Below, piece by piece: positions 7,723-16,861 of a stretch of 64,000 bases of DNA (its first letter is position 1; each line of letters starts with the position of its first letter). The position numbers were made by a program, and so were the translations under genes. The stretch lies in NCBI RefSeq assembly GCF_002933855.1, contig NZ_BFAQ01000035.1:88636-152635 (forward strand), given 5' to 3'. Source of the DNA: Vibrio penaeicida (lineage in GTDB: Bacteria; Pseudomonadota; Gammaproteobacteria; Enterobacterales; Vibrionaceae). Under the pieces are notes generated by a model. It saw only the letters and a list, made by a program, of their open reading frames with translations, did no database searches and had not been told where the DNA came from.

Positions 7723-9117
7723 TTACAAGTGAGCAGATATTTGTACACACGACTCTTTGGCATCCCCAAAGAGCATTTGAGTATTATCTTTAAAGAACAG
7801 TGGGTTTTGTACACCTGCATAGCCTGTATTCATCGAACGTTTAAATACGATAACGTTTTGGGAGTTCCAGACTTCAAGAACTGGCATTCCTGCAATTGGG
7901 CTATTTGGATCTTCCTGTGCAGCGGGGTTAACCGTATCGTTCGCACCAATAACCAAAACAGTATCGGTTTCTGGGAAGTCGTCATTGATCTCGTCCATTT
8001 CAAGAACAATATCATATGGGACTTTAGCCTCTGCCAATAGCACGTTCATGTGTCCTGGTAATCGACCCGCTACAGGGTGAATCCCAAATCGAACTTCCAC
8101 TCCATGAGCACGTAATTTTTCCGTTATTTCATGAACTGGATATTGAGCTTGTGCTACTGCCATTCCATATCCTGGAGTGATAATGACCGACTTAGAGTTT
8201 TTAAGCATTTCTGCAACTTCTTCAGCCGATGTTTCACTATGCTCTCCGTGCTCTTCATCACCGCTAGAAACTGAGACTTCCTGACCAAACCCACCTGCAA
8301 TAACACTAATAAATGAGCGATTCATAGCCTTACACATTATGTATGAAAGGATAGCGCCTGAAGAGCCTACAAGTGCACCGGTTACAATCAGAAGATCGTT
8401 TGCTAGCATGAAACCTGCTGCGGCTGCCGCCCAACCAGAGTATGAGTTGAGCATGGAAACAACAACAGGCATATCAGCACCACCAATCGACGCAACGAGG
8501 TGATAGCCAAATACAAAAGCAATTAGCGTCATCAGGATGAGAGCGAACATGCTCCCATCAGCTTCTACAAAATGCACCAACAGATAAGCCGATACGACTA
8601 ACGCAGCCAAGTTCAGTTTGTGTTTATGAGGTAAATTAAGCGCCGACGAATTTATGACCCCGCGCAATTTACCGAATGCCACAATAGAACCAGTAAATGT
8701 AACAGCACCAATAAAGACGCCTAAAAATACTTCAACCATGTGGATGACGTGTTTTGCGTGTGCATCAACATCAGTTACCGCAATAGCTGGTGGATCAATG
8801 TAGCTATTGTAGCCAACTAAGACAGCAGCCATACCAACAAAGCTATGCAAAATGGCAACCAGCTCGGGCATCTCGGTCATTTCAACTTTTTTGGCATAAT
8901 GTATACCAATGCCACCACCAATAACCATTGCGAGAATGATCCACACTACGCCAGATGTTTCTGGTCCAAAAATGGTTGCGATAAGAGCAATTGCCATACC
9001 AGCAATGCCATAATAGTTACCTGCTCGCGCAGATTCTTGTTTAGATAGTCCCGCTAGACTCATTATAAAGAGTATTGCGGCGACAATGTATGCGGCTTGT
9101 ACTAATCCTGCAGACAT
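7723..9117 (-). CDS. pntB: NAD(P) transhydrogenase subunit beta
   Basis: 464 residues, normal for PntB. The N-terminal two thirds (about 1-265) is a bundle of hydrophobic helices forming the proton channel. The C-terminal NADP(H)-binding domain III contains ITPGYGMAVAQAQ, VRFGIHPVAGRLPGHMNVLL and VLVIGANDTVNP. Together with PntA it uses the proton gradient to make NADPH from NADH at the inner membrane. It starts 15 bp after pntA behind an AGGAGAG ribosome site. The linker around residue 275 (SGDEEHGEHSETSAEE) is acidic and His-rich, as often seen in this family. Confidence 0.97.
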   Translation of the reverse strand: MSAGLVQAAYIVAAILFIMSLAGLSKQESARAGNYYGIAGMAIALIATIFGPETSGVVWIILAMVIGGGIGIHYAKKVEMTEMPELVAILHSFVGMAAVLVGYNSYIDPPAIAVTDVDAHAKHVIHMVEVFLGVFIGAVTFTGSIVAFGKLRGVINSSALNLPHKHKLNLAALVVSAYLLVHFVEADGSMFALILMTLIAFVFGYHLVASIGGADMPVVVSMLNSYSGWAAAAAGFMLANDLLIVTGALVGSSGAILSYIMCKAMNRSFISVIAGGFGQEVSVSSGDEEHGEHSETSAEEVAEMLKNSKSVIITPGYGMAVAQAQYPVHEITEKLRAHGVEVRFGIHPVAGRLPGHMNVLLAEAKVPYDIVLEMDEINDDFPETDTVLVIGANDTVNPAAQEDPNSPIAGMPVLEVWNSQNVIVFKRSMNTGYAGVQNPLFFKDNTQMLFGDAKESCVQISAHL

Positions 9118-9131
9118 GTGATTACTCTCCT

Positions 9132-10685
9132 TTAGTCTTTACGGAACATTTCAAGCATACGTTTGGTGACGGTAAAACCACCAAATATATTAATGCTTGC
9201 AATTAGAACGGCGATAAAAGACAAGAAAGTTACGACTCCACTCCCTTGCCCTATTTGCAATAAAGCACCTACAACAATGATTCCAGAGATAGCGTTGGTA
9301 ACAGACATCAACGGAGTGTGTAGTGAATGCGAAACATTCCAAACGACGTAATAACCTACAACGCAAGCTAAGACAAATACCGTAAAGTGAGCAAGGAACG
9401 AAGCCGGTGCGACAGAGGCAACCCATGCAAACGCACCTACGCCAATAACCAGTGCCGCGACCTTTTTCACAGGTGATGTTGGCTCTTCTGCCTTAACGGC
9501 TTCTACAGATTGGGCTTTTGGTTTCACTTCTGGTTGAGCGGATACTTGTATTGGAGGAGCTGGCCAGGTGATTTCACCCTCTTTGACTACTGTTACTCCT
9601 CTTAAGACAACATCTTCGAAATTGATGTCGATGTTACCGTCTTTCTCTTTGCATAGCAGTTTTAGAAGGTTGACAAGGTTGGTTCCGTAAAGCTGTGAGG
9701 ATTGAGTTGGGAGCCTACCGACCATATCGGTATAACCCACGATTTTTACGCCATTCGGGGTGGTGATCACTTCGTCGGCTACTGTGTACTCACAGTTACC
9801 GCCATTTGCTGCAGCAAGATCGACGATGACACTGCCCGCTTTCATGCTATCGACCATTGCTTTTGTAATTAGTTTAGGTGCCGGTCGACCAGGAATAAGA
9901 GCTGTCGTAATAATAATGTCGACGTCTTTGGCTTGAGCAGCGTACAGCTCTTCTGCCTTTTTATTAAATTCATCGGACATTTCTTTGGCATAGCCATCAC
10001 CAGACCCTGAGTTTTCTTGAAAATCTACTTCTAAAAACTCAGCGCCCATAGATTGGACCTGCTCTTTTACTTCTGGGCGAACATCAAATGAGCGTACAAT
10101 CGCACCTAAGCTACCTGCTGCACCAATGGCTGCAAGACCGGCAACACCCGCTCCAGCTACCAGCACTTTTGCAGGAGGTACTTTACCTGCGGCAGTAATT
10201 TGACCAGTAAAAAAGCGCCCGAATTCATGCGCGGCTTCTACCACTGCACGATATCCTGCGATATTTGCCATAGAACTTAATGCATCAAGTGCTTGTGCTC
10301 TCGAAATTCTTGGTACGGCATCCATCGCCATCACGTTGATGTTTTTGCTGGATAACTTCTCCATGAGAGCTTCATTTTGTGCAGGCCAAATAAAGCTGAT
10401 AAGGCTCGCACCTTCTTTAATCAAATCAAATTCATCAACGCCAGATTCAGGATCGACCTGAGGAGCATTTACTTTTAGAATCAGGTCGCTTTTCCAAACG
10501 TTATCTCGAGAGACAACAGTTGCGCCAGCTGATTCAAAAGCTGCATCATCAAAACTTGCCAGAACCCCTGCTTGGCTCTCAACCGAGACATCAAATCCCA
10601 GTTTTAATAACTGCTCTACCGTTTTCGGCGTTGCAGCCACTCGCCTTTCACCTGCGAGTGTTTCTTTAGGCACACCAATTTGCAT
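9132..10685 (-). CDS. pntA: NAD(P) transhydrogenase subunit alpha
   Basis: 517 residues. It has an alanine-dehydrogenase-like NAD-binding domain I opening MQIGVPKETLAGERRVAATP, the Rossmann motif GAGVAGLAAIGAAGSLGA around residue 180, and the RQD-type region (RNDNV replaced here by VSRDNV). It ends with a Pro/Glu/Lys-rich linker and about four C-terminal transmembrane helices. It is the first gene of the pntAB operon. The 285-bp region upstream is AT-rich and shows no operator I can name. Confidence 0.97.
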   Translation of the reverse strand: MQIGVPKETLAGERRVAATPKTVEQLLKLGFDVSVESQAGVLASFDDAAFESAGATVVSRDNVWKSDLILKVNAPQVDPESGVDEFDLIKEGASLISFIWPAQNEALMEKLSSKNINVMAMDAVPRISRAQALDALSSMANIAGYRAVVEAAHEFGRFFTGQITAAGKVPPAKVLVAGAGVAGLAAIGAAGSLGAIVRSFDVRPEVKEQVQSMGAEFLEVDFQENSGSGDGYAKEMSDEFNKKAEELYAAQAKDVDIIITTALIPGRPAPKLITKAMVDSMKAGSVIVDLAAANGGNCEYTVADEVITTPNGVKIVGYTDMVGRLPTQSSQLYGTNLVNLLKLLCKEKDGNIDINFEDVVLRGVTVVKEGEITWPAPPIQVSAQPEVKPKAQSVEAVKAEEPTSPVKKVAALVIGVGAFAWVASVAPASFLAHFTVFVLACVVGYYVVWNVSHSLHTPLMSVTNAISGIIVVGALLQIGQGSGVVTFLSFIAVLIASINIFGGFTVTKRMLEMFRKD

Positions 10686-10894
10686 AGTTATTCCCTACTA
10701 AATGCACAATTAATAATCAGTTTTTATCTAACGATGAGATTAACTTCAACTAAAACGTATTGAAAACACTAAGTTTCATTAGATATAACGTTAAAGAATG
10801 AAGGAGCCTCATCTTTATCTTAAAAAATTATCGCAATTAAATTCAGTTATGTTTTCAACTTTCAAAAAGTTTTTAATTTTTCAAAACAAATGAA

Positions 10895-10925
10895 AGAGCC
10901 ATTAAGCATACTGCTTAATGGCTCT
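10895..10925. terminator. Long hairpin, probable terminator of the ComFB/HlyU unit
   Basis: A perfect 13-bp stem (10895-10907 with 10913-10925) with a 5-base loop, 46 bp beyond the stop at 10971. The minus-strand tail is T-rich but interrupted, so termination may be inefficient. It could instead protect the 3' end. Confidence 0.65.
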
Positions 10926-10970
10926 CAAAAAGGTGACTAAAATCAATTCGATGTGCTGCAAAAAAACTAT

Positions 10971-11252
10971 TTAGTTGAAAATATTATCGCCCATTTGGTC
11001 AATAAACATCTGCGCCTTTTTTAGCATGAACTCATTTGCATCGGATTCAGTGGCTAAAACGTCAGATCGAATAAATGTATGCGTTTTGGTTTCGCCTGAT
11101 TCAAAGGTTTTAGTTATTCGCCCAGCTATTCGATACTGACCGCCTTCAGGTTTTGGTTCTTGGTAAATCAGATAACCATTATACTCAACAGGTTCTGCTT
11201 CTTGCACGACGGTTTCTTTTGAACCACCAAATAAACGAGAAAAGAGTCCCAC
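10971..11252 (-). CDS. HlyU-family (PF10115) small protein
   Basis: 93 residues. After a GLFSRLFGG start comes the conserved core EYNGYLIYQEPKPEGGQYRIAG followed by TFIRSDVLATESDANEFMLKKAQMFIDQMGD. This family is annotated as transcriptional activator HlyU. It shows no helix-turn-helix and differs from the ArsR-type HlyU of V. cholerae, so the regulatory role is doubtful. The gene starts 10 bp after the ComFB-like gene and is surely co-transcribed with it. Confidence 0.8.
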   Translation of the reverse strand: MGLFSRLFGGSKETVVQEAEPVEYNGYLIYQEPKPEGGQYRIAGRITKTFESGETKTHTFIRSDVLATESDANEFMLKKAQMFIDQMGDNIFN

Positions 11253-11262
11253 AAATTACTCC

Positions 11263-11631
11263 TTATTCTTCTTTCTTTTTTAGGATAGGTACTTCGTACC
11301 ACTCTAATTCATCGTCATCATGTCGTCTAGGTTTGGTAAAAATAACGGGAATGCTATCTTCAGTCCGTTTACGGCGATCATCTTTTATCATGCTTTCCGC
11401 AGCTATAAGCGCATCGTCAACCTGTTTTCTCAAGACAACAAGCCGTTCCTCAGGTAATGCGGACAAAAAATCTATATCATGTCGAATATAAATTGGACGT
11501 AATTGGTTTAGTGCAATACAAGCCAAGTCGGCAAGTTGCTCACTATCATAACTTTCTGAATAGTCAGGTTCTCCTAGACGGTTTCCGACTAATGTCTCCA
11601 TATAGTTGTGCACATCGACGCTTATTTTCAT
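11263..11631 (-). CDS. ComFB-family protein, candidate c-di-GMP receptor
   Basis: 122 residues. The segment VHNYMETLVGNRL, then a DLACIALNQLRPIYIRHDIDF helix-turn, is the ComFB pattern (..M..L....N..DV.A.ALN.L.P.Y). ComFB proteins of cyanobacteria and other bacteria have recently been described as cyclic-nucleotide (c-di-GMP) binders. That ligand is inferred here, not shown. The C-terminal 40 residues are basic then acidic (KDDRRKRTED, RRHDDDELEW) and look disordered. A diguanylate cyclase gene is divergent from it across a 257-bp gap, and a HlyU-family gene follows in the same unit. Confidence 0.78.
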   Translation of the reverse strand: MKISVDVHNYMETLVGNRLGEPDYSESYDSEQLADLACIALNQLRPIYIRHDIDFLSALPEERLVVLRKQVDDALIAAESMIKDDRRKRTEDSIPVIFTKPRRHDDDELEWYEVPILKKKEE

Positions 11632-11888
11632 TTATGTACTTCCCTATGTTTCAATCATGACGTCTATTCCGACATAAACGCGTAACCAATGACAACTCCA
11701 ATGGACTTATCTCTGTTACAGCAACTTATTCATTTTGTATCATAAAAACTAGCCTAAATGCGCAGTAGTACGCTATTTTTCATAATAAGTTTAGCAAAAC
11801 GCTTGGAAATTATGTGAATAAAAGTATCCTGTTCCTTTATGCTGATCCGGCTATATGTAGCTGCTGTTGACGGATTTTTTGAACCCAA

Positions 11889-13124
11889 ATGACTTTACCT
11901 GCGATTAACGCAAACCTGGTCCGATTCCTATTTCCTTTGTTCCTGGTAACAGGCATTCTCCATGGTATCGATCAACTTACCCCTCTTATAAGTCAAAACC
12001 AAGGTGCCATTGGTTTTCTTCCTTACCTATTGTTTTCTATCGCGCTGATTTTGTGCCACAGCTTTAATCAGGGACGGATGGGTATGATAGCGGTATCCAT
12101 GATGCTGGCATATTTAGTGATCCAAGAAAGGCTACAGGTTCCACTTAATTTCGGAACGACTAAACTTGAATTCTCAATCTTGGCATTTTTAATGCCAGTA
12201 TCATGCATGACCGTTTACCTTTTTCCAAACAAGCGCTTTTTTTCGAAAACGGGCATAGCTTATTTGCTTTTACTCACTTTGTTTATTGGTTGGGCATACC
12301 TTACCGTTGAGCATTTTTCACAAAATGGGATGGATCATTTATGGGAAGGCATCCTATTTTCGATACCACAAATATCCAAGCTTCCATTTTTAGCCGTTTT
12401 GTACAGTGTAATTTTTGTCGGTGTGTCTGCCATTATGGTGCTAACACGTCGGGAAGCTCTTGATTATGCGGTATATAACTGCCTGTTGCTGTCTACCGTT
12501 ACCTTTGGATTCTTCCAACTGTCGTATATATCAGCTGTGTTTTTCTCTCTTGCTGGCATCTTGCTAATATATAACATTATGTCCACTAGCCATTCGCTGG
12601 CTTTTATTGATCAACTTACTGAAATACCCAGTCGCAGAGCGTTAGAGAATGAGATGGGACATTTAGGTCGAAATTATTCGATTGCTATGCTGGATGTTGA
12701 CCACTTTAAAAAATTCAATGATACCCATGGGCATGATACTGGAGATGACGTGCTGCGCTTGGTCGCGAAGACACTGAAAAAAGTTGAAGGAAAGGCTAAA
12801 GTCTACCGTTATGGTGGTGAAGAGTTCACGGTATTATTTAAAGGAAAAACCGCCGATGAATCTTTTCCTTTTCTTGACGAGTTAAGAGAAAACGTTGCGA
12901 GCTATGACATGGTTGTACGAAATCGCTCTGATCGACCGAAAGACGATAAACTAGGCACGAAAAAACGTGGATCAAATAATTCAGAGAAAACGGTGAATGT
13001 GACGATCAGTATCGGTGTCGCGGATAGCTCAAAAATCAAACACCCTAAAAAGGTACTTAAAGCAGCCGACGAGGCATTATATCAAGCGAAGAAAAGTGGG
13101 CGAAATTGCGTCGTTACTAGTTGA
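11889..13124 (+). CDS. Membrane-bound diguanylate cyclase (GGDEF)
   Basis: 411 residues. About eight hydrophobic segments (residues 8-235) form an integral-membrane input domain. The GGDEF domain follows, with LDVDHFKKFNDTHGHDTGDDVL and the active-site GGEEF at 309-313. The RxxD inhibitory site is absent (sequence before the active site is EGKAKVYRY), so product inhibition through that site is unlikely. An unusual basic, polar insert (about 340-365, RNRSDRPKDDKLGTKKRGSN) sits inside the GGDEF domain. It should synthesise c-di-GMP at the inner membrane. It is divergent from the ComFB-like gene. Confidence 0.92.
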   Translation: MTLPAINANLVRFLFPLFLVTGILHGIDQLTPLISQNQGAIGFLPYLLFSIALILCHSFNQGRMGMIAVSMMLAYLVIQERLQVPLNFGTTKLEFSILAFLMPVSCMTVYLFPNKRFFSKTGIAYLLLLTLFIGWAYLTVEHFSQNGMDHLWEGILFSIPQISKLPFLAVLYSVIFVGVSAIMVLTRREALDYAVYNCLLLSTVTFGFFQLSYISAVFFSLAGILLIYNIMSTSHSLAFIDQLTEIPSRRALENEMGHLGRNYSIAMLDVDHFKKFNDTHGHDTGDDVLRLVAKTLKKVEGKAKVYRYGGEEFTVLFKGKTADESFPFLDELRENVASYDMVVRNRSDRPKDDKLGTKKRGSNNSEKTVNVTISIGVADSSKIKHPKKVLKAADEALYQAKKSGRNCVVTS

Positions 13125-13301
13125 GTCTTTTGATATCTCTCTTTTTAAGCACATATCCTTTCATTGTTGTTCCAAAAATGGTCTAAGATCACACCTTTAT
13201 ATTGTTCATTCATTATTCGCTAGCCTACTCTTTTAGTTTACGGTAACTTCGATTTTGCAGGAAACAATCTGCATCAATTTGTATATATAAAGAGTTTAAT
13301 T

Positions 13302-13514
13302 ATGAGTCAAAAAGTCAATGGCACGGTAAAGTGGTTTAACCAAGATAAAGGTTTCGGATTTATCACTCCTGAAACAGGGGGTAAAGACGTATTTGTTCAT
13401 TTTTCTGCAATTCAAGGGACGGGTCGCCGTAACTTAGAAGATGGGCAGAAAGTATCGTTTGTTGTTACAGACGGACAAAAAGGACCACAAGCCGAAGACG
13501 TCAACGCCATCTGA
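13302..13514 (+). CDS. Cold-shock protein, CspA family
   Basis: 70 residues. It contains both nucleic-acid-binding motifs: KWFNQDKGFGFI (RNP1) and VFVHFSAI (RNP2). Csp proteins bind single-stranded RNA/DNA and melt RNA structure. A 177-bp gap upstream could hold the long leader usual for csp genes. I cannot say which Vibrio csp paralogue it is. Confidence 0.95.
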   Translation: MSQKVNGTVKWFNQDKGFGFITPETGGKDVFVHFSAIQGTGRRNLEDGQKVSFVVTDGQKGPQAEDVNAI

Positions 13515-13539
13515 TTCTTAGCTTGCTGCTAGATAGAAG

Positions 13540-13564
13540 AGCCACCTAAATCAGGTGGCTTTTT
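13540..13564 (+). terminator. Terminator after the cold-shock gene
   Basis: An 8-bp stem AGCCACCT/AGGTGGCT with a 5-base loop, followed by a short T-run, 26 bp beyond the stop. Confidence 0.9.
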
Positions 13565-13646
13565 CATACCCATAATTTGCGCGAGTATTTGTGGTAAAAA
13601 CCTTGTGGTAAGATTTTAATGTAACCACATTTACCTAGGTTTAAAT

Positions 13647-15095
13647 ATGCATACTTGGAAAGGCGCTAAACTCGCTCAACCCTTTACAAAATTACCTCAG
13701 CACTTTTTTACTGAGGTTGATCCAACTCCGCTAGAAAATGTGCGTTGGGTTGATTGGAATGCACCGTTAGCATTGCATTTAGGATTTCCAGAAAAACCAG
13801 ATGAAGAAATGCTGTCCATACTTTCAGGATCAACATTACTTGAGACATACCCTTCTGTTGCAATGAAGTATGTAGGGCATCAGTTTGGCTCGTATAACCC
13901 CGATCTAGGTGACGGTCGTGGTTTGCTGCTGTGTCAGGTTCGCACTGAAGATTCTCAGTATGATATCCATATAAAAGGAGCTGGTTTAACGCCCTATTCT
14001 CGTCAAGGTGACGGAAGAGCAGTTTTACGTTCCAGTATCCGCGAATATCTAATGTCCGAGGCTATGCATAGCCTAAAGATACCGACTAGCCGAGCGCTAG
14101 GTTTAATCGTGAGCGATACACCCGTTTATCGGGAGGAGTTGGAACAAGGTGCTATTTGTATCCGTATTGCAAAAACACATATCAGATTTGGTCACTTTGA
14201 ATACTTATATTATACCAACCAACATGACGATCTTAAATTGTTCGCCGATTATGTTATCGACCAACATTTTCCATTGGCTAAAGTGTCTAACTCCCCTTAC
14301 CTTTCATTTTTTAAAGACGTAGTCTCTCGCACAGCCTCTATGATCGCTCACTGGCAGTCCATTGGTTTTGCTCATGGTGTGATGAACACAGATAACATGT
14401 CAATCTTAGGGGAAACGTTTGACTACGGTCCATTCGGAATGATGGAAAAATTTGACCCATCCTTTATTTGCAACCACTCAGATTACCAAGGTCGGTATGC
14501 ATTTGATAATCAACCATCCATCGGTTTGTGGAACTTGACTGCATTAGCTCAGTCGCTATCACCATTAGTTGAAAAGGAAGACCTAGAAAATGCTCTTGAA
14601 GACTATTATTCACAGCTGACTAAAGAATATAGCCTGCATATGAGAGCAAAATTGGGTCTTGTTGAATCTGAGGCTGCCGATACCGAGTTGTTCAATGAGC
14701 TGTTTGCTTTAATGAAATCGCAAGAAGCGGATTATACAAATACGTTTCGCGCCCTTTCTAATGTAGACAAAGTAGGGCCTGCAGACTTTTTAGTACAGTT
14801 TACAGACAGTTCATCTGCAAAAACTTGGTTTGATAACTATGAACAAAGGCTAGAAAGAGAATCCAGTGAGGCTGGATTGCGTTGTTTAACAATGCGTGCA
14901 GTCAACCCAAAATTCATTCTAAGAAATTATATGGCTCAACATGCAATCGATATGGCGAATCAAGGAGACTACTCAGAAGTGAAGCGTTTGAAACAACTGC
15001 TTGAAGCACCTTTTTCAGAGGAATCAGGTCTGGAAAAAGATACACATCCCGCTCCTGAATGGGCTCAAGGCTTGGCGCTTAGTTGCTCCTCTTAA
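13647..15095 (+). CDS. selO: SelO (YdiU) protein adenylyltransferase
   Basis: 482 residues, full length for SelO. Conserved blocks are VGHQFGSYNPDLGDGRGLLL, HIKGAGLTPYSRQGDGRAVL, ..FGHFEY, GVMNTDNMSILGETFDYGPF and the C-terminal LALSCSS, where other members carry a Cys or selenocysteine. This pseudokinase fold binds ATP in a flipped orientation and transfers AMP to Ser/Thr/Tyr of proteins, with a role in oxidative-stress response. The ATG at 13647 starts the usual N-terminal segment. It faces the minus-strand response-regulator gene with a 36-bp gap. Confidence 0.96.
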   Translation: MHTWKGAKLAQPFTKLPQHFFTEVDPTPLENVRWVDWNAPLALHLGFPEKPDEEMLSILSGSTLLETYPSVAMKYVGHQFGSYNPDLGDGRGLLLCQVRTEDSQYDIHIKGAGLTPYSRQGDGRAVLRSSIREYLMSEAMHSLKIPTSRALGLIVSDTPVYREELEQGAICIRIAKTHIRFGHFEYLYYTNQHDDLKLFADYVIDQHFPLAKVSNSPYLSFFKDVVSRTASMIAHWQSIGFAHGVMNTDNMSILGETFDYGPFGMMEKFDPSFICNHSDYQGRYAFDNQPSIGLWNLTALAQSLSPLVEKEDLENALEDYYSQLTKEYSLHMRAKLGLVESEAADTELFNELFALMKSQEADYTNTFRALSNVDKVGPADFLVQFTDSSSAKTWFDNYEQRLERESSEAGLRCLTMRAVNPKFILRNYMAQHAIDMANQGDYSEVKRLKQLLEAPFSEESGLEKDTHPAPEWAQGLALSCSS

Positions 15096-15131
15096 ATTAT
15101 GACAATCAGCAAGACAAATTAGCTAAGAGCT

Positions 15132-16082
15132 CTAGCTTGTCGCGTATCTATCGCGGCCTTCTGCTTTTGCTTTGTAAAGCAAAACATCAGCTGCGCTGTA
15201 AACATCTTCAATTGTCTCTCTACCTGTGGGGATAAAAGAATACACACCTTGTGACAATGTCACGCAATGATTGGTAGAAGACTTAGAATGGGGGATTTCT
15301 AATGCATTAATTGATTTTTGAACTCTAATAGCCTGTTTTAATGCATCTTCTTCATTGGCATTACTTACAATAACAACAAACTCCTCTCCACCATATCGAC
15401 CGACCAATTCTCCGGAGCGAGCAAAACATTGGTCTAAAGTGGAGGCTATTTTTTGCAGGCAGGCATCACCTTCTATATGACCGTAATGATCGTTATAAGC
15501 TTTAAAGTGATCAACATCTAGAAGTATGACGGTTAACGGCAACTGGTGCCTACCGTGCCAAGATACCATGTCTCTCAATTCTTTATCGACATACCGCCTG
15601 TTGTAAACTTGTGTAAGACCATCTTCATTCGCTTGCTGTTGAAGATGCATGTTAACTTGTTCTAGTTGAGACGAAACCAATTTTAATTCTCTACGCATTT
15701 GAGCAATACGCTGCATGGCATTCATCTTTGCGCCAAGAACGACTTTATTTACTGGTTTGACCAAATAGTCGTCGCCACCAGTTTCAATGGCTTTTGCAAT
15801 CGTTTCAGGCTCTTCGTGGCTACTCAAGAATATAATGGGAACCCAATCATCATCACGAGCTCGAATCTCTTTCGCTACCTCGAACCCATCCATATCTGGC
15901 ATATTGATATCAAGTAAAACCAATTCAGGATCAAATGACGAATAAACATCAAGTGCACGTTCCCCACTCTCAACAACCTCTACAACATGACCAAGCTGCT
16001 TAAGGCGAATAGCAAGCTGCATGCGCTCAAATTGTAGGTCATCGACAAGTAACACCCTCATTGACGTATTCGGAGATTTCAT
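15132..16082 (-). CDS. Response regulator with diguanylate cyclase output
   Basis: 316 residues. The receiver domain (8-125) has the phospho-acceptor at D58 (LLDINMPDMDGFEV) and LVKPVNK. A short coiled-coil (about 130-155) leads to a GGDEF domain with GGEEF at about 231-235. The I-site position reads RSGE rather than RxxD, so feedback inhibition may be weak. Phosphorylation would be expected to promote dimerisation and c-di-GMP synthesis. No kinase gene is adjacent, so the partner is unknown. M8 (MRVLLVDD) is an alternative start. A matS site lies in the gene at 15251. Confidence 0.92.
   Translation of the reverse strand: MKSPNTSMRVLLVDDLQFERMQLAIRLKQLGHVVEVVESGERALDVYSSFDPELVLLDINMPDMDGFEVAKEIRARDDDWVPIIFLSSHEEPETIAKAIETGGDDYLVKPVNKVVLGAKMNAMQRIAQMRRELKLVSSQLEQVNMHLQQQANEDGLTQVYNRRYVDKELRDMVSWHGRHQLPLTVILLDVDHFKAYNDHYGHIEGDACLQKIASTLDQCFARSGELVGRYGGEEFVVIVSNANEEDALKQAIRVQKSINALEIPHSKSSTNHCVTLSQGVYSFIPTGRETIEDVYSAADVLLYKAKAEGRDRYATS
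15251..15263. other. matS: matS site 3
   Basis: GTGACAATGTCAC, a perfect consensus match, inside the GGDEF response-regulator gene. Confidence 0.85.
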
Positions 16083-16222
16083 AGACTCAAGCTGTTATTA
16101 TTCTGGCGGTATGAGCTAAATATAGCATGTTGGACGTCGTGCACCCTATATATTGTCAGTAATTTATTGACTTTTATCGCGATATTCCTAGCATGTGCTT
16201 TTTGAACATTGGAAGAAAAAAT

Positions 16223-16660
16223 ATGTCAAACGAGAACACCACACCACAACAGAAAGTCGACCTCACGACCGTATCAGCTGAGTTACGCCAAGTTATTGAG
16301 TTTGACAATGTTCCAGAAGAAATGCATTTGATGGTAACTTCGATTCACGAAGTTTCTGAAGAAGCAGTAAGAGAAGCATGGGACGCGTTGCCAGCAAGTG
16401 CACAGAACGTGTTAGACAATTTTGAACAATTTCATGCGTTAGTTTCTGTGAGCCAAGCATTTGCAGGATTAAACGTAATGGAAGAATTCCCTAACATGAA
16501 TCTTCCTGAAGATATGTCAGAACAAGATAAAGAAGAGTATCGAGCTTCACTATTAGATCAAGTTTTACACAATTGTGTGAAGGACATGGTGAAACAACTG
16601 AAAAAGGCGAGAAGAGATGCCATCCTGAAACGTGATTTCAATCAGGTATTTCTAAAGTAA
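16223..16660 (+). CDS. DUF3069-like protein
   Basis: 145 residues if translation starts at the ATG at 16223, which has GGAAGA 8 bases upstream; an ATG at 16193 would add ten residues but has no ribosome site. The protein is acidic, mostly helical and soluble. Typical segments are LRQVIEFDNVPEEMHLMVTS, EAVREAWDALPASAQNVLDN and a basic C-terminal helix VKDMVKQLKKARRDAILKR. I think it is the gammaproteobacterial DUF3069 family, of unknown function. It is monocistronic. Confidence 0.7.
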   Translation: MSNENTTPQQKVDLTTVSAELRQVIEFDNVPEEMHLMVTSIHEVSEEAVREAWDALPASAQNVLDNFEQFHALVSVSQAFAGLNVMEEFPNMNLPEDMSEQDKEEYRASLLDQVLHNCVKDMVKQLKKARRDAILKRDFNQVFLK

Positions 16661-16677
16661 CCAAGGAAACTTTCATT

Positions 16678-16703
16678 AAAAGGTCGCTTTTTGCGATCTT
16701 TTG
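16678..16703 (+). terminator. Terminator after the DUF3069-like gene
   Basis: A 10-bp stem (16678-16687 with 16693-16702, one G-U pair) with a loop of five T. The 3' arm itself ends in four T. Confidence 0.8.
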
Positions 16704-16794
16704 TCTATTTTGAGCTGTATAAAGAACGTGTCTTGATTGTGAGATTGGAAATACAATTCTCATTTGGAGTTTTGCTTTCCTGAAAATGGATTCT

Positions 16795-16813
16795 CATAAT
16801 GATGCTGATTATA
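16795..16813. promoter_or_regulatory. Possible Fur box upstream of the OmpA-like gene
   Basis: CATAATGATGCTGATTATA matches the 19-bp Fur consensus GATAATGATAATCATTATC at 14 positions and is palindromic (ATAAT...ATTAT). It lies 48 bp before the start codon. Confidence 0.45.
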
Positions 16814-16861
16814 ACAATCTACCCAAATAATCGCATTGTATATTATAAAAAGGAATTATCT

